Program-made: the position numbers and the translations under genes
The notes under the pieces: model-generated
What the model was told of the DNA's origin: nothing
What the model saw: the letters and a program-made list of their open reading frames with translations, nothing else
Database searches by the model: none
Assembly (NCBI GenBank): GCA_041690255.1
Contig: JAWLHU010000010.1
Span: 124,001 to 188,000, forward strand
DNA: 64,000 bases
Direction of reading: 5' to 3'
From: JAWLHU01 sp041690255
GTDB taxonomy: Bacteria; Bacillota; Sulfobacillia; Symbiobacteriales; Symbiobacteriaceae
Part shown: in pieces, positions 17,479 through 26,756 of the stretch
Numbering within the stretch: the stretch's first letter is position 1
Layout: every line of letters starts with the position of its first letter

Positions 17479-17496
17479 GCGATCTGAACTCCTTAC

Positions 17497-18570
17497 CTAT
17501 TTGTGCATCCGGGTCTCGTCCGGGAAGATCGGCAGCAGGCCGGAAGTGATCATGGCCTTCAGCAGGATCGCCAGAAGGGGCCCAAAGATGACGCCCAGGG
17601 CGCCGAAGAAGGTGATTCCCAGGTAGATCGAGAGCAAGACCGCCAACGGGTGCAACCCGATCTGATCGCCAACCAACTTCGACTCCAGCATCTGACGGAC
17701 GCCCGTAATGATTCCGTACAATACCAGCAGTTTGATGCCGAACACCTTGCTGCCGAACACAAAGCTGTAGATCGCCCACGGCAGGAAGACCGCCCCCGGC
17801 CCAAGGATTGGCATCACATCTGCCAGGCCGACGAGAAGGCCAACGAGTACCGCATAGTTGGAACCGATAATAGATAATCCAACGATTGACTCGACCATGG
17901 TCAGCAAGATCAACATAAGCTGCGCCTTGCCCCAGCCGATCGCACTGGTCCAGACCTGATTCTTGACCTGTCGAAGGCCAGGCCGCCACTCCTTCGGGAA
18001 GAGCGAGAGGAGAAAGGCGTTGATCTGGTCCCGATCACGAGCAATAAAGAAGGTGGCGATTACAGCAATCAACGTATTGAGCAGAACGGCCGGTAAGGTG
18101 GTGACAACCCCAAGGAGATCCGCCACCTTGGTGAGGTAGCTGGACAGATCCGACTGGAGTTGGGTCAGGTTCTCACTAATCTGCTCCTGGATCGTGAGGG
18201 GAAGCCCCTCGTGGAAGTGCCGGAACTGCTCGGCGAACTTGGATGCAAGGTCAAGCCCCACGGCATACAGGTAGGGCAGATTCGCAATCAACTTCTCGAT
18301 CTCGTCCACCACATACCCGATGCCGACGGTCAGCAACACTGCGATGACGGCGACCAGCAGAAGAAGGATGATGGAGACCGAGAGGGTCCGGGGAATCTTT
18401 GCCTTCTTAGCCAGCAGGTTAACAATGGGGTTGACAAACTCGCCCACCAACAGTGCCAGAAAGAACGGCATGACAAGCGGAAGACCATAAGTGATCACGG
18501 CCCAGGAGACAACCAGGAAACCGGCCAGTCCAACCACCGAATAGATCCAGGGCTTCTGCACGTAGCGCAC
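17497..18570 (-). CDS. AI-2E family / YtvI-like membrane protein
   Basis: A 357-residue protein with about seven hydrophobic helices and a soluble coiled segment around residues 95-150, the layout of the AI-2E/PerM family. The C-terminal half has the GLLVGLADVMPILGPG and LGVIFGPLLA motifs. YtvI members are named for a sporulation-linked B. subtilis protein; substrate and function here are not established. It is inserted between cdsA and dxr, which are adjacent in B. subtilis. Confidence 0.8.
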   Translation of the reverse strand: MRYVQKPWIYSVVGLAGFLVVSWAVITYGLPLVMPFFLALLVGEFVNPIVNLLAKKAKIPRTLSVSIILLLLVAVIAVLLTVGIGYVVDEIEKLIANLPYLYAVGLDLASKFAEQFRHFHEGLPLTIQEQISENLTQLQSDLSSYLTKVADLLGVVTTLPAVLLNTLIAVIATFFIARDRDQINAFLLSLFPKEWRPGLRQVKNQVWTSAIGWGKAQLMLILLTMVESIVGLSIIGSNYAVLVGLLVGLADVMPILGPGAVFLPWAIYSFVFGSKVFGIKLLVLYGIITGVRQMLESKLVGDQIGLHPLAVLLSIYLGITFFGALGVIFGPLLAILLKAMITSGLLPIFPDETRMHK

Positions 18571-18608
18571 CTCCAGGGTTTCCTCGGGCGCCGCCTGCGT
18601 TACCCAGC

Positions 18609-19421
18609 CTATGAAAGGCCGAAAAACAAGGCTGCAATATAATAGACGAGCGGAAGCACAAAGAGGCTACTGTCGAAACGGTCCAGAACTCCACCATGAC
18701 CCGGCAGCAGGTTTCCAGAGTCCTTCACCCCAGCGTACCGCTTCAGGGCCGACTCGGCCAGATCGCCAAGGACGGAGACCACGGAGATCACGAACCCGAT
18801 CAAGGCCCCGTGCCAGCCGGAAATCCCTGCTACCGGCCCCCACAGAAGGCCGGTGATCACAGCGCCCAGAACCCCGCCCACGACGCCTTCAATCGACTTG
18901 CCCGGCGAGATCTTCGGCGCCAGCTTCCGCTTGCCGATAGCGACACCAACGAAGTACGCAAACGTGTCAGCCGCCCAGGTACAAAAAAAGGCGAGCGAGA
19001 CCCACTTGAGTCCCAGATCCCATCCGGTTCCTTCTCCCATCCCCCGTAGCAGAAGCAGATGACTGAGCATGAACCCTACATACAGGACGCCGGCCATGGT
19101 GACCAGCCCGTCAACAATATCGACCTGCTCGAACCGGAACAGGACCCAGGCCAGGATCATGATTACCCCGCCGGCCAGGATGGCGCCTACATAGCTGTCC
19201 TGTTCCGGGGCAAGCCCTGCCCGAAGCAGCAGGGCAAGCGTTATCAGTCCACCCGGAATCAGCCCGACCTGAATCCCCTTGTTCTTCCACATGCGAGAAT
19301 ACTCGTGAAAGCCAATAAGGCCCATCCCCGCCACGAGGGCGAGGAGGGGCCACTTTCCCATGTACATAAGGCCCAGGAACAAGGGTATGCCCACAAGGCC
19401 CGTCAGAATGCGAGCGCGCAA
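18609..19421 (-). CDS. cdsA: phosphatidate cytidylyltransferase
   Basis: Makes CDP-diacylglycerol, the common precursor of phospholipids. 270 residues with about seven membrane helices and the family signature near the C-terminus: SALKRYAGVKDSGNLLPGHG then GVLDRFDS (residues ~215-245). Located between uppS and dxr as in most Firmicutes. Confidence 0.95.
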   Translation of the reverse strand: MRARILTGLVGIPLFLGLMYMGKWPLLALVAGMGLIGFHEYSRMWKNKGIQVGLIPGGLITLALLLRAGLAPEQDSYVGAILAGGVIMILAWVLFRFEQVDIVDGLVTMAGVLYVGFMLSHLLLLRGMGEGTGWDLGLKWVSLAFFCTWAADTFAYFVGVAIGKRKLAPKISPGKSIEGVVGGVLGAVITGLLWGPVAGISGWHGALIGFVISVVSVLGDLAESALKRYAGVKDSGNLLPGHGGVLDRFDSSLFVLPLVYYIAALFFGLS

Positions 19422-19440
19422 GACGTCACCTGCTTTGCTG

Positions 19441-20208
19441 CTAGACTGCCCCGAAGCGGCGCTCCCGCCGGGCGAAGTCGCTCAGGGCTTGCTCCAGATG
19501 CTCTCCCGTGAAGTCGGGCCAGAAGACATCGGTCACCCAGATCTCCGAATAGGCCGCTTGCCACAAGAGGAAGTTCGACAGCCGCATCTCGCCAGCGGTC
19601 CGAATCACAAGATCCGGATCGGGCAACCCGGCCGTGTAGAGATTGGCAGCAATCTGATTCGTGTCGATCTCGTCGGGTGCCAGACGCCCCTCCTGCACCT
19701 CTGTGGCCAGCTTGCGAATGGCATCGACCAGTTCGGCCTGACCACCGTAGTTGACCGCCAGGTTCAGGACCAGGCGGTTATTCTCCTGCGTCAGCGACAT
19801 TGCGCGATGGATCTCCTCTCGCTGGGGAGCGGGAAGTTCATCGATCCGCCCAATGGCGTTGATCCTCACCCCGTTCTTGTGGAGCGTCTCGGCCTCGAGC
19901 CTGCAGTACTCCAGCAGCAAAAACATGAGGGTGTCGACCTCATCCTTCGGTCGCTTCCAGTTCTCCGTGGAGAAGGCATAGCAGGTAAGGATCTCAACAC
20001 CCAGTTCGGGGGCCGCCTTAACGACACTGCGCAGCGCCTCGACTCCCGCCCGATGGCCGGCTGTTCGGGGCAATCCCCGCTGGGTTGCCCAACGCCCGTT
20101 ACCGTCCATGATAATCCCCACATGACGGGCCGGTTGTGCGCTCTCTTGACTCCGGGTCCCAACTGGTGCCGGCTCACGGCTGACCAGTCTACGAATATTG
20201 TCTAGCAC
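19441..20208 (-). CDS. uppS: undecaprenyl diphosphate synthase
   Basis: cis-Prenyltransferase that makes the C55 lipid carrier for cell wall synthesis. 255 residues; catalytic IIMDGNGRWA with the Mg2+ Asp, the AFSTENWKRP substrate motif, and the C-terminal LVIRTAGEMRLSNFLLWQ signature with its Arg residues. GTG start at 20208. The ~30-residue N-terminal extension before the conserved core is normal. Fed by the MEP genes downstream. Confidence 0.96.
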   Translation of the reverse strand: MLDNIRRLVSREPAPVGTRSQESAQPARHVGIIMDGNGRWATQRGLPRTAGHRAGVEALRSVVKAAPELGVEILTCYAFSTENWKRPKDEVDTLMFLLLEYCRLEAETLHKNGVRINAIGRIDELPAPQREEIHRAMSLTQENNRLVLNLAVNYGGQAELVDAIRKLATEVQEGRLAPDEIDTNQIAANLYTAGLPDPDLVIRTAGEMRLSNFLLWQAAYSEIWVTDVFWPDFTGEHLEQALSDFARRERRFGAV

Positions 20209-20271
20209 GCCCCTCGAAAACCTCCCTGCCCAGGTGGGGTGCTCCTGCTGACCGACAGCGTCTCCGTGATC

Positions 20272-20487
20272 TCACGAGGGACGCTGGTACTCCCGATGGG
20301 CCAGCACCAACAGGAGCCCCTCCGGCCTGGCCCGTTGGGCCACCACCCGAAGCTCCCCCACGCCGATCGGTCGGTTGGGTGGTGCGGTCACCGTTGTCTC
20401 GTACCTTAGACCCCTGGCCCGGAGGATAGGTTCCGCCTCGGTCCAGGGAAGCGCGACCAGATCCCACCGCCACGACCGGCTATCCAA
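20272..20487 (-). CDS. small conserved-looking protein between frr and uppS
   Basis: A 71-residue soluble protein, not recognised. The start is TTG, but a perfect GGAGGT lies 7 bases before it and the ORF fits exactly between frr (stop 4 bases upstream) and uppS, so it is very likely translated. The C-terminal half (IGVGELRVVAQRARPEG then LLLVLAHREY) has the pattern of a short helix followed by a beta strand. Its position inside a constitutive operon suggests a housekeeping role; function unknown. Confidence 0.65.
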   Translation of the reverse strand: MDSRSWRWDLVALPWTEAEPILRARGLRYETTVTAPPNRPIGVGELRVVAQRARPEGLLLVLAHREYQRPS

Positions 20488-20490
20488 CAG

Positions 20491-21048
20491 CTAGACCTCC
20501 ATGACCTCTTTCTCTTTGGCGCTCATGAGTTGGTCCGCTTCTTTGACGTACTTGTCTGTCAACTTCTGAATCTCGTCCTGGGCCCGCTTGGACTCATCCT
20601 CCGAGATGGACTTCTCCTTCTCCGCCTTCTTGACCTGATCGTTGGCGTCGCGGCGGATGTTGCGGATGGTGACCCGCTCATCCTCCGTCCGCTTGTGGAT
20701 CACCTTGACCAGTTCCTTGCGGCGATCCTCGGTCATGGGCGGAATGTTCAGGCGGATCATGATGCCGTCATTGTTCGGGTTGAGCCCAAGATCCGAGGTG
20801 AGAATCGCCTTCTCCAAGGCCTTCAGCATGGCGCGATCCCACGGTTTGATCACGATGGTCCGCGAATCGGGGACCTCAATGTTGGCCACGTTGTTGATGG
20901 GCACAGGGCTACCGTAGGCCTCCACCCGGAGCTTGTCGAGCATCGCCGGGGTAGCACGCCCCGCCTTCATCCCTGCCAGCTCATGCCGGAAAACCTCAAC
21001 CGACTTCTTCATGCGCTCCTCAGCATCTTTAATGATCTGCTTCGTCAT
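20491..21048 (-). CDS. frr: ribosome recycling factor
   Basis: Splits post-termination ribosomes with EF-G. 185 residues, exact family length; the tRNA-mimic three-helix bundle ends are visible (AEERMKKSVEVFRHELAGMKAGRATPA at the start, in part; VKEADQLMSAKEKEVMEV at the end). Overlaps the pyrH stop by 4 bases, so it is coupled. Confidence 0.97.
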   Translation of the reverse strand: MTKQIIKDAEERMKKSVEVFRHELAGMKAGRATPAMLDKLRVEAYGSPVPINNVANIEVPDSRTIVIKPWDRAMLKALEKAILTSDLGLNPNNDGIMIRLNIPPMTEDRRKELVKVIHKRTEDERVTIRNIRRDANDQVKKAEKEKSISEDESKRAQDEIQKLTDKYVKEADQLMSAKEKEVMEV

Positions 21049-21776
21049 ACCTTATCCCCCCTGACATATGTCTGACCCACGTCCTCGCCGAGGACGACCT
21101 TCACCACATATTCCGGTCCCATCATGTCGAATACGACAATCGGGATCTTGTTATCCATGCAAAGCGCTGTGGCGGTCGAGTCCATAACCTGCAGGTTCTT
21201 GGCGAGAACCTCCTGGTAGGTCACCTCATGGTACTTCACCGCGTGCTTATTCTTACGCGGGTCGGAGTCGTAAATCCCCTCGACCCCCTGCTTGCCCATC
21301 AGGATCGCCTCGGCCTCGATCTCAGCGGCCCGAAGCGCTGCGGTAGTATCCGTCGTGAAGTACGGATTGCCCGTACCGGCGGCAAAGATTACCACCCGCC
21401 CCTTCTCAAGGTGCCGGATCGCCCGGCGCCGAATGAAGGGCTCAGCCACCTGGCGCATCTCCACAGCGGTCATGACGCGGGTGTCCACATTATGTTTTTC
21501 GATGGCATCCTGCAGCGCCAGGGAGTTCATCACCGTGGCGAGCATGCCCATGTAGTCAGCGGAGGCACGGTCCATACCCATCTCCTGGCCCAGGCGTCCC
21601 CGCCAGAAGTTCCCCGCCCCGACCACAATGGCCACCTGGACGCCCAGATCGTGGACTGCCTTGATCTGCCGGGCCAGGACATCCAGGACTTGCGGATCGA
21701 GTCCGAACCCATTGTCACCGGCCAGAGCCTCGCCGCTCAGCTTCAAGATGACCCGACTGTACTTGGGTCTTTGCAT
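21045..21776 (-). CDS. pyrH: UMP kinase
   Basis: Phosphorylates UMP to UDP; hexameric amino-acid-kinase fold. 243 residues; VILKLSGEALAGD at the N-terminus, GAGNFWRG, and the C-terminal DNKIPIVVFDM segment are diagnostic. Overlaps frr by 4 bases and is separated from tsf by a hairpin. Confidence 0.97.
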   Translation of the reverse strand: MQRPKYSRVILKLSGEALAGDNGFGLDPQVLDVLARQIKAVHDLGVQVAIVVGAGNFWRGRLGQEMGMDRASADYMGMLATVMNSLALQDAIEKHNVDTRVMTAVEMRQVAEPFIRRRAIRHLEKGRVVIFAAGTGNPYFTTDTTAALRAAEIEAEAILMGKQGVEGIYDSDPRKNKHAVKYHEVTYQEVLAKNLQVMDSTATALCMDNKIPIVVFDMMGPEYVVKVVLGEDVGQTYVRGDKV

Positions 21777-21897
21777 GATCCAACCTCCAGTCAGACCTTG
21801 TGAGACACCGAAGGAGCTTTCTACGCTCTACTAAGAGTTTCCTCTCACCTGCTAACCGATTCATGCAGATCGCAGTCGAAACGGGCCCGCCAATGAA

Positions 21898-21922
21898 GCG
21901 GGAGGTAGTTCCTACCTCCCGC
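21898..21922 (-). terminator. hairpin between tsf and pyrH
   Basis: Perfect 11-bp arms GCGGGAGGTAG/CTACCTCCCGC around three bases, 20 bases after the tsf stop. It lacks a clear U-tract, so it could be a partial terminator or a processing site in the rpsB-tsf-pyrH transcript. Confidence 0.5.
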
Positions 21923-21941
21923 CCCTCCTTCACCAGCCTGC

Positions 21942-22856
21942 TTATTGAACGCCGGCGGCCTTAGCCACCTCGGCAGCGAAGTCGTCGGACCGCTTCTCGA
22001 TGCCCTCGCCCTTCTCGTAGCGGACGAACGCCTTCACGGTGATCTCGCCGCCAACCTTGCCGGCGACCTCCTTCACCAGGGCACCGATCGTCTTGGCCGA
22101 GTCCTTGACCCACTCCTGCTCGAGCAGGCAGACTTCCTTGTAGTACTTCTGGATCCGGCCGGCCACCATCTTCTCAGCGATCTCGGGCTTCTTGCCCTCG
22201 TTGATCGCCTGGGCCTTCAGGATCTCCTTCTCATGCTCGATTTCGGAAGCGGGAACCTCTGCCTGGCTTACATACCGGGCCTTCATGGAGGCGATCTGCA
22301 GGGCCAGCTCGTGGCAGAGCTGCTTCACCTCGTCATGGTCTGCAGCCTCAGCGGAGGAGGTGGCCAGGTTGATCAGGACGCCGACGCGGCCCTCGCCGTG
22401 GATATAGGCGTGAACCCGACCCGCCGACTCCACCTCATAGCGGGTGAACCGACGCACCTGAATGTTCTCGCCGATCGTGGCAACCGCCTGCCTAATGGTA
22501 TCGCCGAGCTGCTCATTCAGTTCCTCGATCGTGGCAGGATTCTTGGTCAGGATCGCCTCAGCAACGGTGTTGCAGAGCTCCTGGAACTGCTCGCCCTTGG
22601 CGACGAAGTCGGTCTCGGAGTTGACCTCGACCAGGGTGCCAAGCAGGCTGTTCTCGCGGACCAGCGCATGGACACGACCGTCAGCCGCAATGCGGCCGGC
22701 CTTCTTTGCGGCAGCGGCCAAGCCCTTCTCACGCAGCCAGTCCGTGGCCTTCTCGAAGTCACCATCGTTCGCAATCAGGGCCTTCTTGCAGTCCATCATG
22801 CCGGCACCGGTGCGTGCGCGCAGATCGGCTACCATCTTCGCGGTAATCTCAGCCAT
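21942..22856 (-). CDS. tsf: elongation factor Ts
   Basis: Nucleotide exchange factor of EF-Tu. 304 residues. N-terminal UBA-like domain with VADLRARTGAGMMDCKKAL, then the core with TLVEVNSETDFVAK and a dimerisation region. ATG 22856 gives the standard MAEITAKM start; the frame open to 22910 has no support. Follows rpsB as in nearly all bacteria. Confidence 0.97.
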   Translation of the reverse strand: MAEITAKMVADLRARTGAGMMDCKKALIANDGDFEKATDWLREKGLAAAAKKAGRIAADGRVHALVRENSLLGTLVEVNSETDFVAKGEQFQELCNTVAEAILTKNPATIEELNEQLGDTIRQAVATIGENIQVRRFTRYEVESAGRVHAYIHGEGRVGVLINLATSSAEAADHDEVKQLCHELALQIASMKARYVSQAEVPASEIEHEKEILKAQAINEGKKPEIAEKMVAGRIQKYYKEVCLLEQEWVKDSAKTIGALVKEVAGKVGGEITVKAFVRYEKGEGIEKRSDDFAAEVAKAAGVQ

Positions 22857-22936
22857 TTCCAAAGTACCCCCTGTTGGGCGGGTTCCTATGTATGGAAGCC
22901 CCGCCGTCAATATTTGTCACGTGCGCAGCGCACAAA

Positions 22937-22998
22937 AGCGGGGCGCCCAAGGCGTCGATCCCATCCAGTGGGATAGGCTTCCTCAGGTCCGCCCCGCT
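22937..22998 (-). promoter_or_regulatory. structured intergenic element between rpsB and tsf
   Basis: Outer arms AGCGGGGCG/CGCCCCGCT are separated by 44 bases containing an inner stem ATCCCAC/TGGGAT. On the minus strand the outer stem is followed by TTTTGTG. It could be an attenuating terminator adjusting tsf relative to rpsB. Confidence 0.5.
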
Positions 22999-23013
22999 CA
23001 TGCTCACCTTCGA

Positions 23014-23787
23014 TTACTCCGCCTGAGCGGAGACTTCCGACTCGGCCGCGTCCATGGACTCGACTTCGCCTTCCACGTCAGCCTCGGGAGCAGCCGAGGC
23101 ATCCACACCCTGGCGGCCCTCGATGATCGCGTCGGCAATCTTCGCGGTGAGGAGCTTGACGGCGCGGATCGCATCGTCGTTGCCCGGGATGATGTGGTCG
23201 ATCTCATCGGGATCGCAGTTGGTGTCCACGATCGCGACGATCGGAATACCCAGCTTACGGAGTTCCTGAACAGCGATCCGCTCCTTGCGCGGATCGATGA
23301 CGAAGGCCATGTCCGGCAGGGACTTCATGCCCTTAATACCGCCGAGGTACTTGACCAGCTTATCCTTCTCGCCCAAGAGTTGAGCCTGCTCCTTCTTGGT
23401 CAGCTTGGTCCAGTACTCGGTGCCCTCGATCTCCTCAAGCTGCACCAGACGGTTAATCCGCCGCTTGATGGTCTCGAAGTTGGTCAGCATGCCACCGAGC
23501 CAACGCTGATTGACGAAGTACATGCCGCAACGTTCGGCCTCTTCCCGAACGGCGTCCTGGGCCTGCTTCTTGGTCCCGACGAAGAGGATCTTGCCTCCGT
23601 CGGCGGCCATCTGGCGCACGGCGTTGTAAGCGCCGTCGACCATGCGAACAGTCTTCTGCAGGTCGATGATGTAGATGCCATTCCGCTCGGTAAAGATGTA
23701 CTCCTTCATCTTCGGGTTCCAACGGCGGGTCTGGTGACCAAAGTGGACACCAGCCTCAAGGAGCTGCTTCATAGAAATAACAGACAC
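23014..23787 (-). CDS. rpsB: 30S ribosomal protein S2
   Basis: 257 residues. N-terminus SVISMKQLLEAGVHFGHQTRRW matches the family (shown in part). GTG 23787 is preferred to GTG 23796 because the GGAGGT site lies 11 bases before it and the protein then begins as in B. subtilis. The C-terminal ~30 residues are an acidic Glu/Ala tail beyond the conserved core. Confidence 0.97.
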   Translation of the reverse strand: MSVISMKQLLEAGVHFGHQTRRWNPKMKEYIFTERNGIYIIDLQKTVRMVDGAYNAVRQMAADGGKILFVGTKKQAQDAVREEAERCGMYFVNQRWLGGMLTNFETIKRRINRLVQLEEIEGTEYWTKLTKKEQAQLLGEKDKLVKYLGGIKGMKSLPDMAFVIDPRKERIAVQELRKLGIPIVAIVDTNCDPDEIDHIIPGNDDAIRAVKLLTAKIADAIIEGRQGVDASAAPEADVEGEVESMDAAESEVSAQAE

Positions 23788-23902
23788 TAGGAACACTCAC
23801 CTCCGCAAGATTTTGAGACCTCCGCCAGCTTCATTCGGGGGCGGAACTGTCTGGCAGCATCGCCGCTCCCGTCTACTGGCGTGTGTAATCACACCAACGC
23901 AT

Positions 23903-23931
23903 ATCTTAGCACATGCGGGACGTACTGGCAA
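23903..23931 (-). promoter_or_regulatory. promoter of rpsB-tsf
   Basis: Minus-strand -35 TTGCCA (23926-23931), 17-base spacer, -10 TAAGAT (23903-23908), about 110 bases before rpsB. The leader contains a small GTGT-GATT-ACAC hairpin. Confidence 0.65.
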
Positions 23932-23970
23932 ACGGTTTTCTGGCTGGAATGAGGCGAGACAAGACGGTTT

Positions 23971-24246
23971 TCACTCCTTGGATGCGGCCAGTCCGAACCA
24001 TCCTTTGATCTGCTCGGGGGTAGCCCCCTGGGAGACCATGGTGGAGAGCCCTCGCAGCATGGGGACCGCATCTGGACTATAGCGGACCACTCCCTCCTCC
24101 TCCCGCACGAGGTACCGCATCTGCTGGGCAAACTGCTCAGCGTACCAACGAAACTCGTCGAGAGACAGGCCCACCTCCTCCAGCAAGTCCGCTTCGCTCA
24201 GCCACACCTCTGCCAAACCAACCCCTCCCCTGCCATACTCCCTCAT
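23971..24246 (-). CDS. small helical protein, unknown function
   Basis: A 91-residue protein, unrecognised. It reads as predominantly helical; the middle (LSEADLLEEVGLSLDEFRWY) and the end (GATPEQIKGWFGL) resemble MerR-like or helix-turn-helix packing, but no DNA-binding motif can be asserted. It is the last gene of the group that precedes rpsB and may belong to the flagellar-locus relic described in the findings. Confidence 0.55.
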   Translation of the reverse strand: MREYGRGGVGLAEVWLSEADLLEEVGLSLDEFRWYAEQFAQQMRYLVREEEGVVRYSPDAVPMLRGLSTMVSQGATPEQIKGWFGLAASKE

Positions 24247-24293
24247 CGGATATTACGTACAAGTGAGGGGTCAGGTTCGAAACCCAGATCAGT

Positions 24294-24818
24294 TCACTGT
24301 GGAATGAGCCGGACGGGAACCTGCAGCGGGCCAACCTGTACAAGCATAACCTGATCCGACAGCATCTCCTTCAGCTGGCGATCAGCCATGCCCGCCGCCT
24401 GGTTACCCAGACGATCTGCCAACCCATCTATGTCAACTTGCCCGCTCATCGCCTCAAGGCCCGAGCTCAGTGCTCCGCCGACCGCAGCCTCCACCTCTCT
24501 GACCGCTGCCGGTGGCACGGGGATCTGGAATCCCCCCAGGTCAATGCGGGCGCCGGCTATGCGCCGACCAGCCTCCGCCGCAACCTGACGGGGCAGACTC
24601 CGCTGTACCTCCTCCAGCACCACCGGAAGTTCACGCCGGACAGCGGTGCGCACCTCCGCCTGCAACCGCTTCGTCACGTGACCCGTCGGAATCGGGACCG
24701 TGATCCCCCGCCCCATCACCCACCCTACACAGGCGGCCAGCCCTACGGCGGCGACCGTCAATCCTGTCAGTACTCCTTGCCAGAAACTCCATCCTGCTGC
24801 GGGCCCGCGCTCCACCAT
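24294..24818 (-). CDS. single-pass membrane protein in the position of SwrB/YlxL
   Basis: A 174-residue protein with one N-terminal transmembrane helix (about residues 12-33) followed by a soluble part rich in Val, Ala and Arg that is probably helical. It lies where B. subtilis has swrB (ylxL), directly upstream of rpsB, and has the same architecture; sequence homology is not visible to me. ATG 24818 follows GGAGGT by 7 bases; the TTG at 24839 precedes that site and is rejected. Confidence 0.6.
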   Translation of the reverse strand: MVERGPAAGWSFWQGVLTGLTVAAVGLAACVGWVMGRGITVPIPTGHVTKRLQAEVRTAVRRELPVVLEEVQRSLPRQVAAEAGRRIAGARIDLGGFQIPVPPAAVREVEAAVGGALSSGLEAMSGQVDIDGLADRLGNQAAGMADRQLKEMLSDQVMLVQVGPLQVPVRLIPQ

Positions 24819-24906
24819 GACCGCCACCTCCGGTGTCAACCAGGGCGCGCAAAGGCCCCGGCTACCATCGGTCTATGCCGGGGCCCATCTGGTCGATGCG
24901 GTTTTG

Positions 24907-25224
24907 CTACACCTTAACGTCCAGCCGGCCTCCGCGGTCCGTACCACGAGCTCGCTCCGGGGGCTCATGGGGGCGCTGCCGCCGCCCGCCCCGGGCCTGA
25001 GCACCCTGCTCCTTGCCACTCCCCTGCTTCTCCTTCTGGACCGTACCGTGCTCAACCTCGGCTTTCTGCTTCACCTGCGTGCGCTCCCGCTCCGCCTTCT
25101 CCTGGAGTTGGGAGCCCAGCACATGCTGGAAGGCGTACGGGTGCTGTTCGTTGTGGTGAAGCATCCGAGCAGCCTGGTCAAGGCGCGGGAGCATGGTGAG
25201 CGAATCAACAGGTCTTACAGCCAT
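24907..25224 (-). CDS. small Gln/Arg-rich charged protein next to fapA-like gene
   Basis: A 105-residue hydrophilic protein. The N-terminus (VRPVDSLTMLPRLDQAARM) is followed by a Glu/Lys/Gln-rich helical region and a basic, Gly-rich C-terminal tail without predicted structure. Small proteins of this composition occur beside fapA-like genes in clostridial flagellar loci, as far as I recall; this has not been checked. No function can be given. Confidence 0.55.
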   Translation of the reverse strand: MAVRPVDSLTMLPRLDQAARMLHHNEQHPYAFQHVLGSQLQEKAERERTQVKQKAEVEHGTVQKEKQGSGKEQGAQARGGRRQRPHEPPERARGTDRGGRLDVKV

Positions 25225-25257
25225 CGTGACGCCACCCCCTCCAGAACCAGACGGATG

Positions 25258-26712
25258 TTACGCCGGCGCTGTTTCCACCACACCTGCATCCGACAGGAAA
25301 AAACAGGTCCGATGATACACATCATGCACCGGAAAGCGTTCTGATCCTATGACTATTCTAACACCTGGATAGGCCAGTTCGAAAGCCCGAACAGCACCCG
25401 ATTTCGTTTCATCGTTCTCGGCCTGTAACTGGTCCAGACGGGCCTGGAGTTGCTCACGATCCACCCGGAACTGATTCTGACTGCGCATGGCCTGCTGGAC
25501 CATCTGTCTGTGCGCGAGGGTCACAGCGTGCGGGTCGCGTGCCTCCAGCTCTCGCAGGAAGTTGAGACTCTGCATGGCCCGAGTCAGCTTCTCCTCCACC
25601 AGCCTGACCTGGGTGCGTAACCGGTCCAGCTCCGCCCGGAGTTCGGGTGGCATTCCGACCATCACCTCGGTGGGCGTCCCGCTACTCGATCCAAGAAGTT
25701 TGCAGGTCACCTCAGACCGAGCCCGAATCTGACCACCGATGATGGATCCACGGGAACCGGTCAGAATCACTCTGCCGCCGGCATGAACCTGGGCGTGGAG
25801 GATGCCATCGACCACGCTGAGATCACTCCCAGCATGAATCTCAGCCCCTTCGACAAAGCGGCACTGCACCTTGCCGCCGGCCACGACCCTCGCCTTCCCG
25901 CCGCCGAGGATCCCGTAGCGGATGACCACATCGCCGCCCGCTTCCACGTGCCCGCCCGCGATCCCGCCCTGAATCTCGACATTCTGTCCTGCCTTCACCG
26001 TAAAGCCCGGATTGACATTGCCCCGCACGACTACCGTCCCAACAAAGTCGATGTTCCCCGTGCTGAAATCCACATCTTCCGGCACCGTGAATATCGGTGA
26101 AACGGAGACCTCGCCCTGGTCCGTGATCGATGCATGCCCTTCGATACCAGCAACGACCGACTGACCATCAGGAGCGAGCTTCGCCCCCCTGCCCGCCTTT
26201 AGCTTGGGATCAATCCCATCACGCGCAGGTAGCGAGCGTCCGAGTACATCAGAACCGTGAACCCCCTTCGTTGCGGGGCGCCGCGTGGCAAGGACCGTTC
26301 CTTCCTTCACATTTCGGACCATGTTCAGTTCGAAGAAATCAGCGGTTCCGTCCTCCCGCAGCCGTGGGTACCCGCCAGGCGTCTGCAGGAGTTCGTGGGG
26401 GAGAATTGCACCATCGGATCCGGATACAGGAGCTCGTCCTCGGGCAATCACAACCCTTTGACCAGGGAACCCGCCCGACTGACCCAGGGCGCTCTCCACC
26501 AGTTGCTGGATGGCATTCAGGTCCACGCCAAAGACAACCCTGGAGTCTGCCAGTTTACCGAGTACATGCTCCACCGTGACCGGTTCGCCACCATGCAAAG
26601 CCGGAGTGACAGCGGCCGCTACCTCCATGTGATCCGGGGAGACAGACAGGCTGAGGGTTCCGTCTTGCGGCTCTGGTGCCACGGGGATCTCTACCTGTTC
26701 CAGACTGCTCAC
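25258..26712 (-). CDS. FapA-like (DUF342) polymer-forming protein
   Basis: A 484-residue DUF342/FapA family protein. The middle (~190-370) is a right-handed beta-helix of short Gly/Val repeats (e.g. GNVNPGFTVKAGQNVEIQGG, GGHVEAGGDVVIRYG), and residues ~380-445 form a coiled coil. FapA proteins occur in flagellar and surface-polymer loci; the role is poorly understood. GTG start at 26712 after GGGGGTG. It follows the PilZ gene, in a group syntenic with the fla/che region. Confidence 0.82.
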   Translation of the reverse strand: MSSLEQVEIPVAPEPQDGTLSLSVSPDHMEVAAAVTPALHGGEPVTVEHVLGKLADSRVVFGVDLNAIQQLVESALGQSGGFPGQRVVIARGRAPVSGSDGAILPHELLQTPGGYPRLREDGTADFFELNMVRNVKEGTVLATRRPATKGVHGSDVLGRSLPARDGIDPKLKAGRGAKLAPDGQSVVAGIEGHASITDQGEVSVSPIFTVPEDVDFSTGNIDFVGTVVVRGNVNPGFTVKAGQNVEIQGGIAGGHVEAGGDVVIRYGILGGGKARVVAGGKVQCRFVEGAEIHAGSDLSVVDGILHAQVHAGGRVILTGSRGSIIGGQIRARSEVTCKLLGSSSGTPTEVMVGMPPELRAELDRLRTQVRLVEEKLTRAMQSLNFLRELEARDPHAVTLAHRQMVQQAMRSQNQFRVDREQLQARLDQLQAENDETKSGAVRAFELAYPGVRIVIGSERFPVHDVYHRTCFFLSDAGVVETAPA

Positions 26713-26756
26713 TTCTTCACACCCCCTGATCCGTACGACCGGCAGGTCAGGAATGG

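Noticed and set aside
24294..24818. Naming this gene swrB
   Set aside because: Position and single-helix architecture fit, but no sequence similarity can be shown from the sequence alone.
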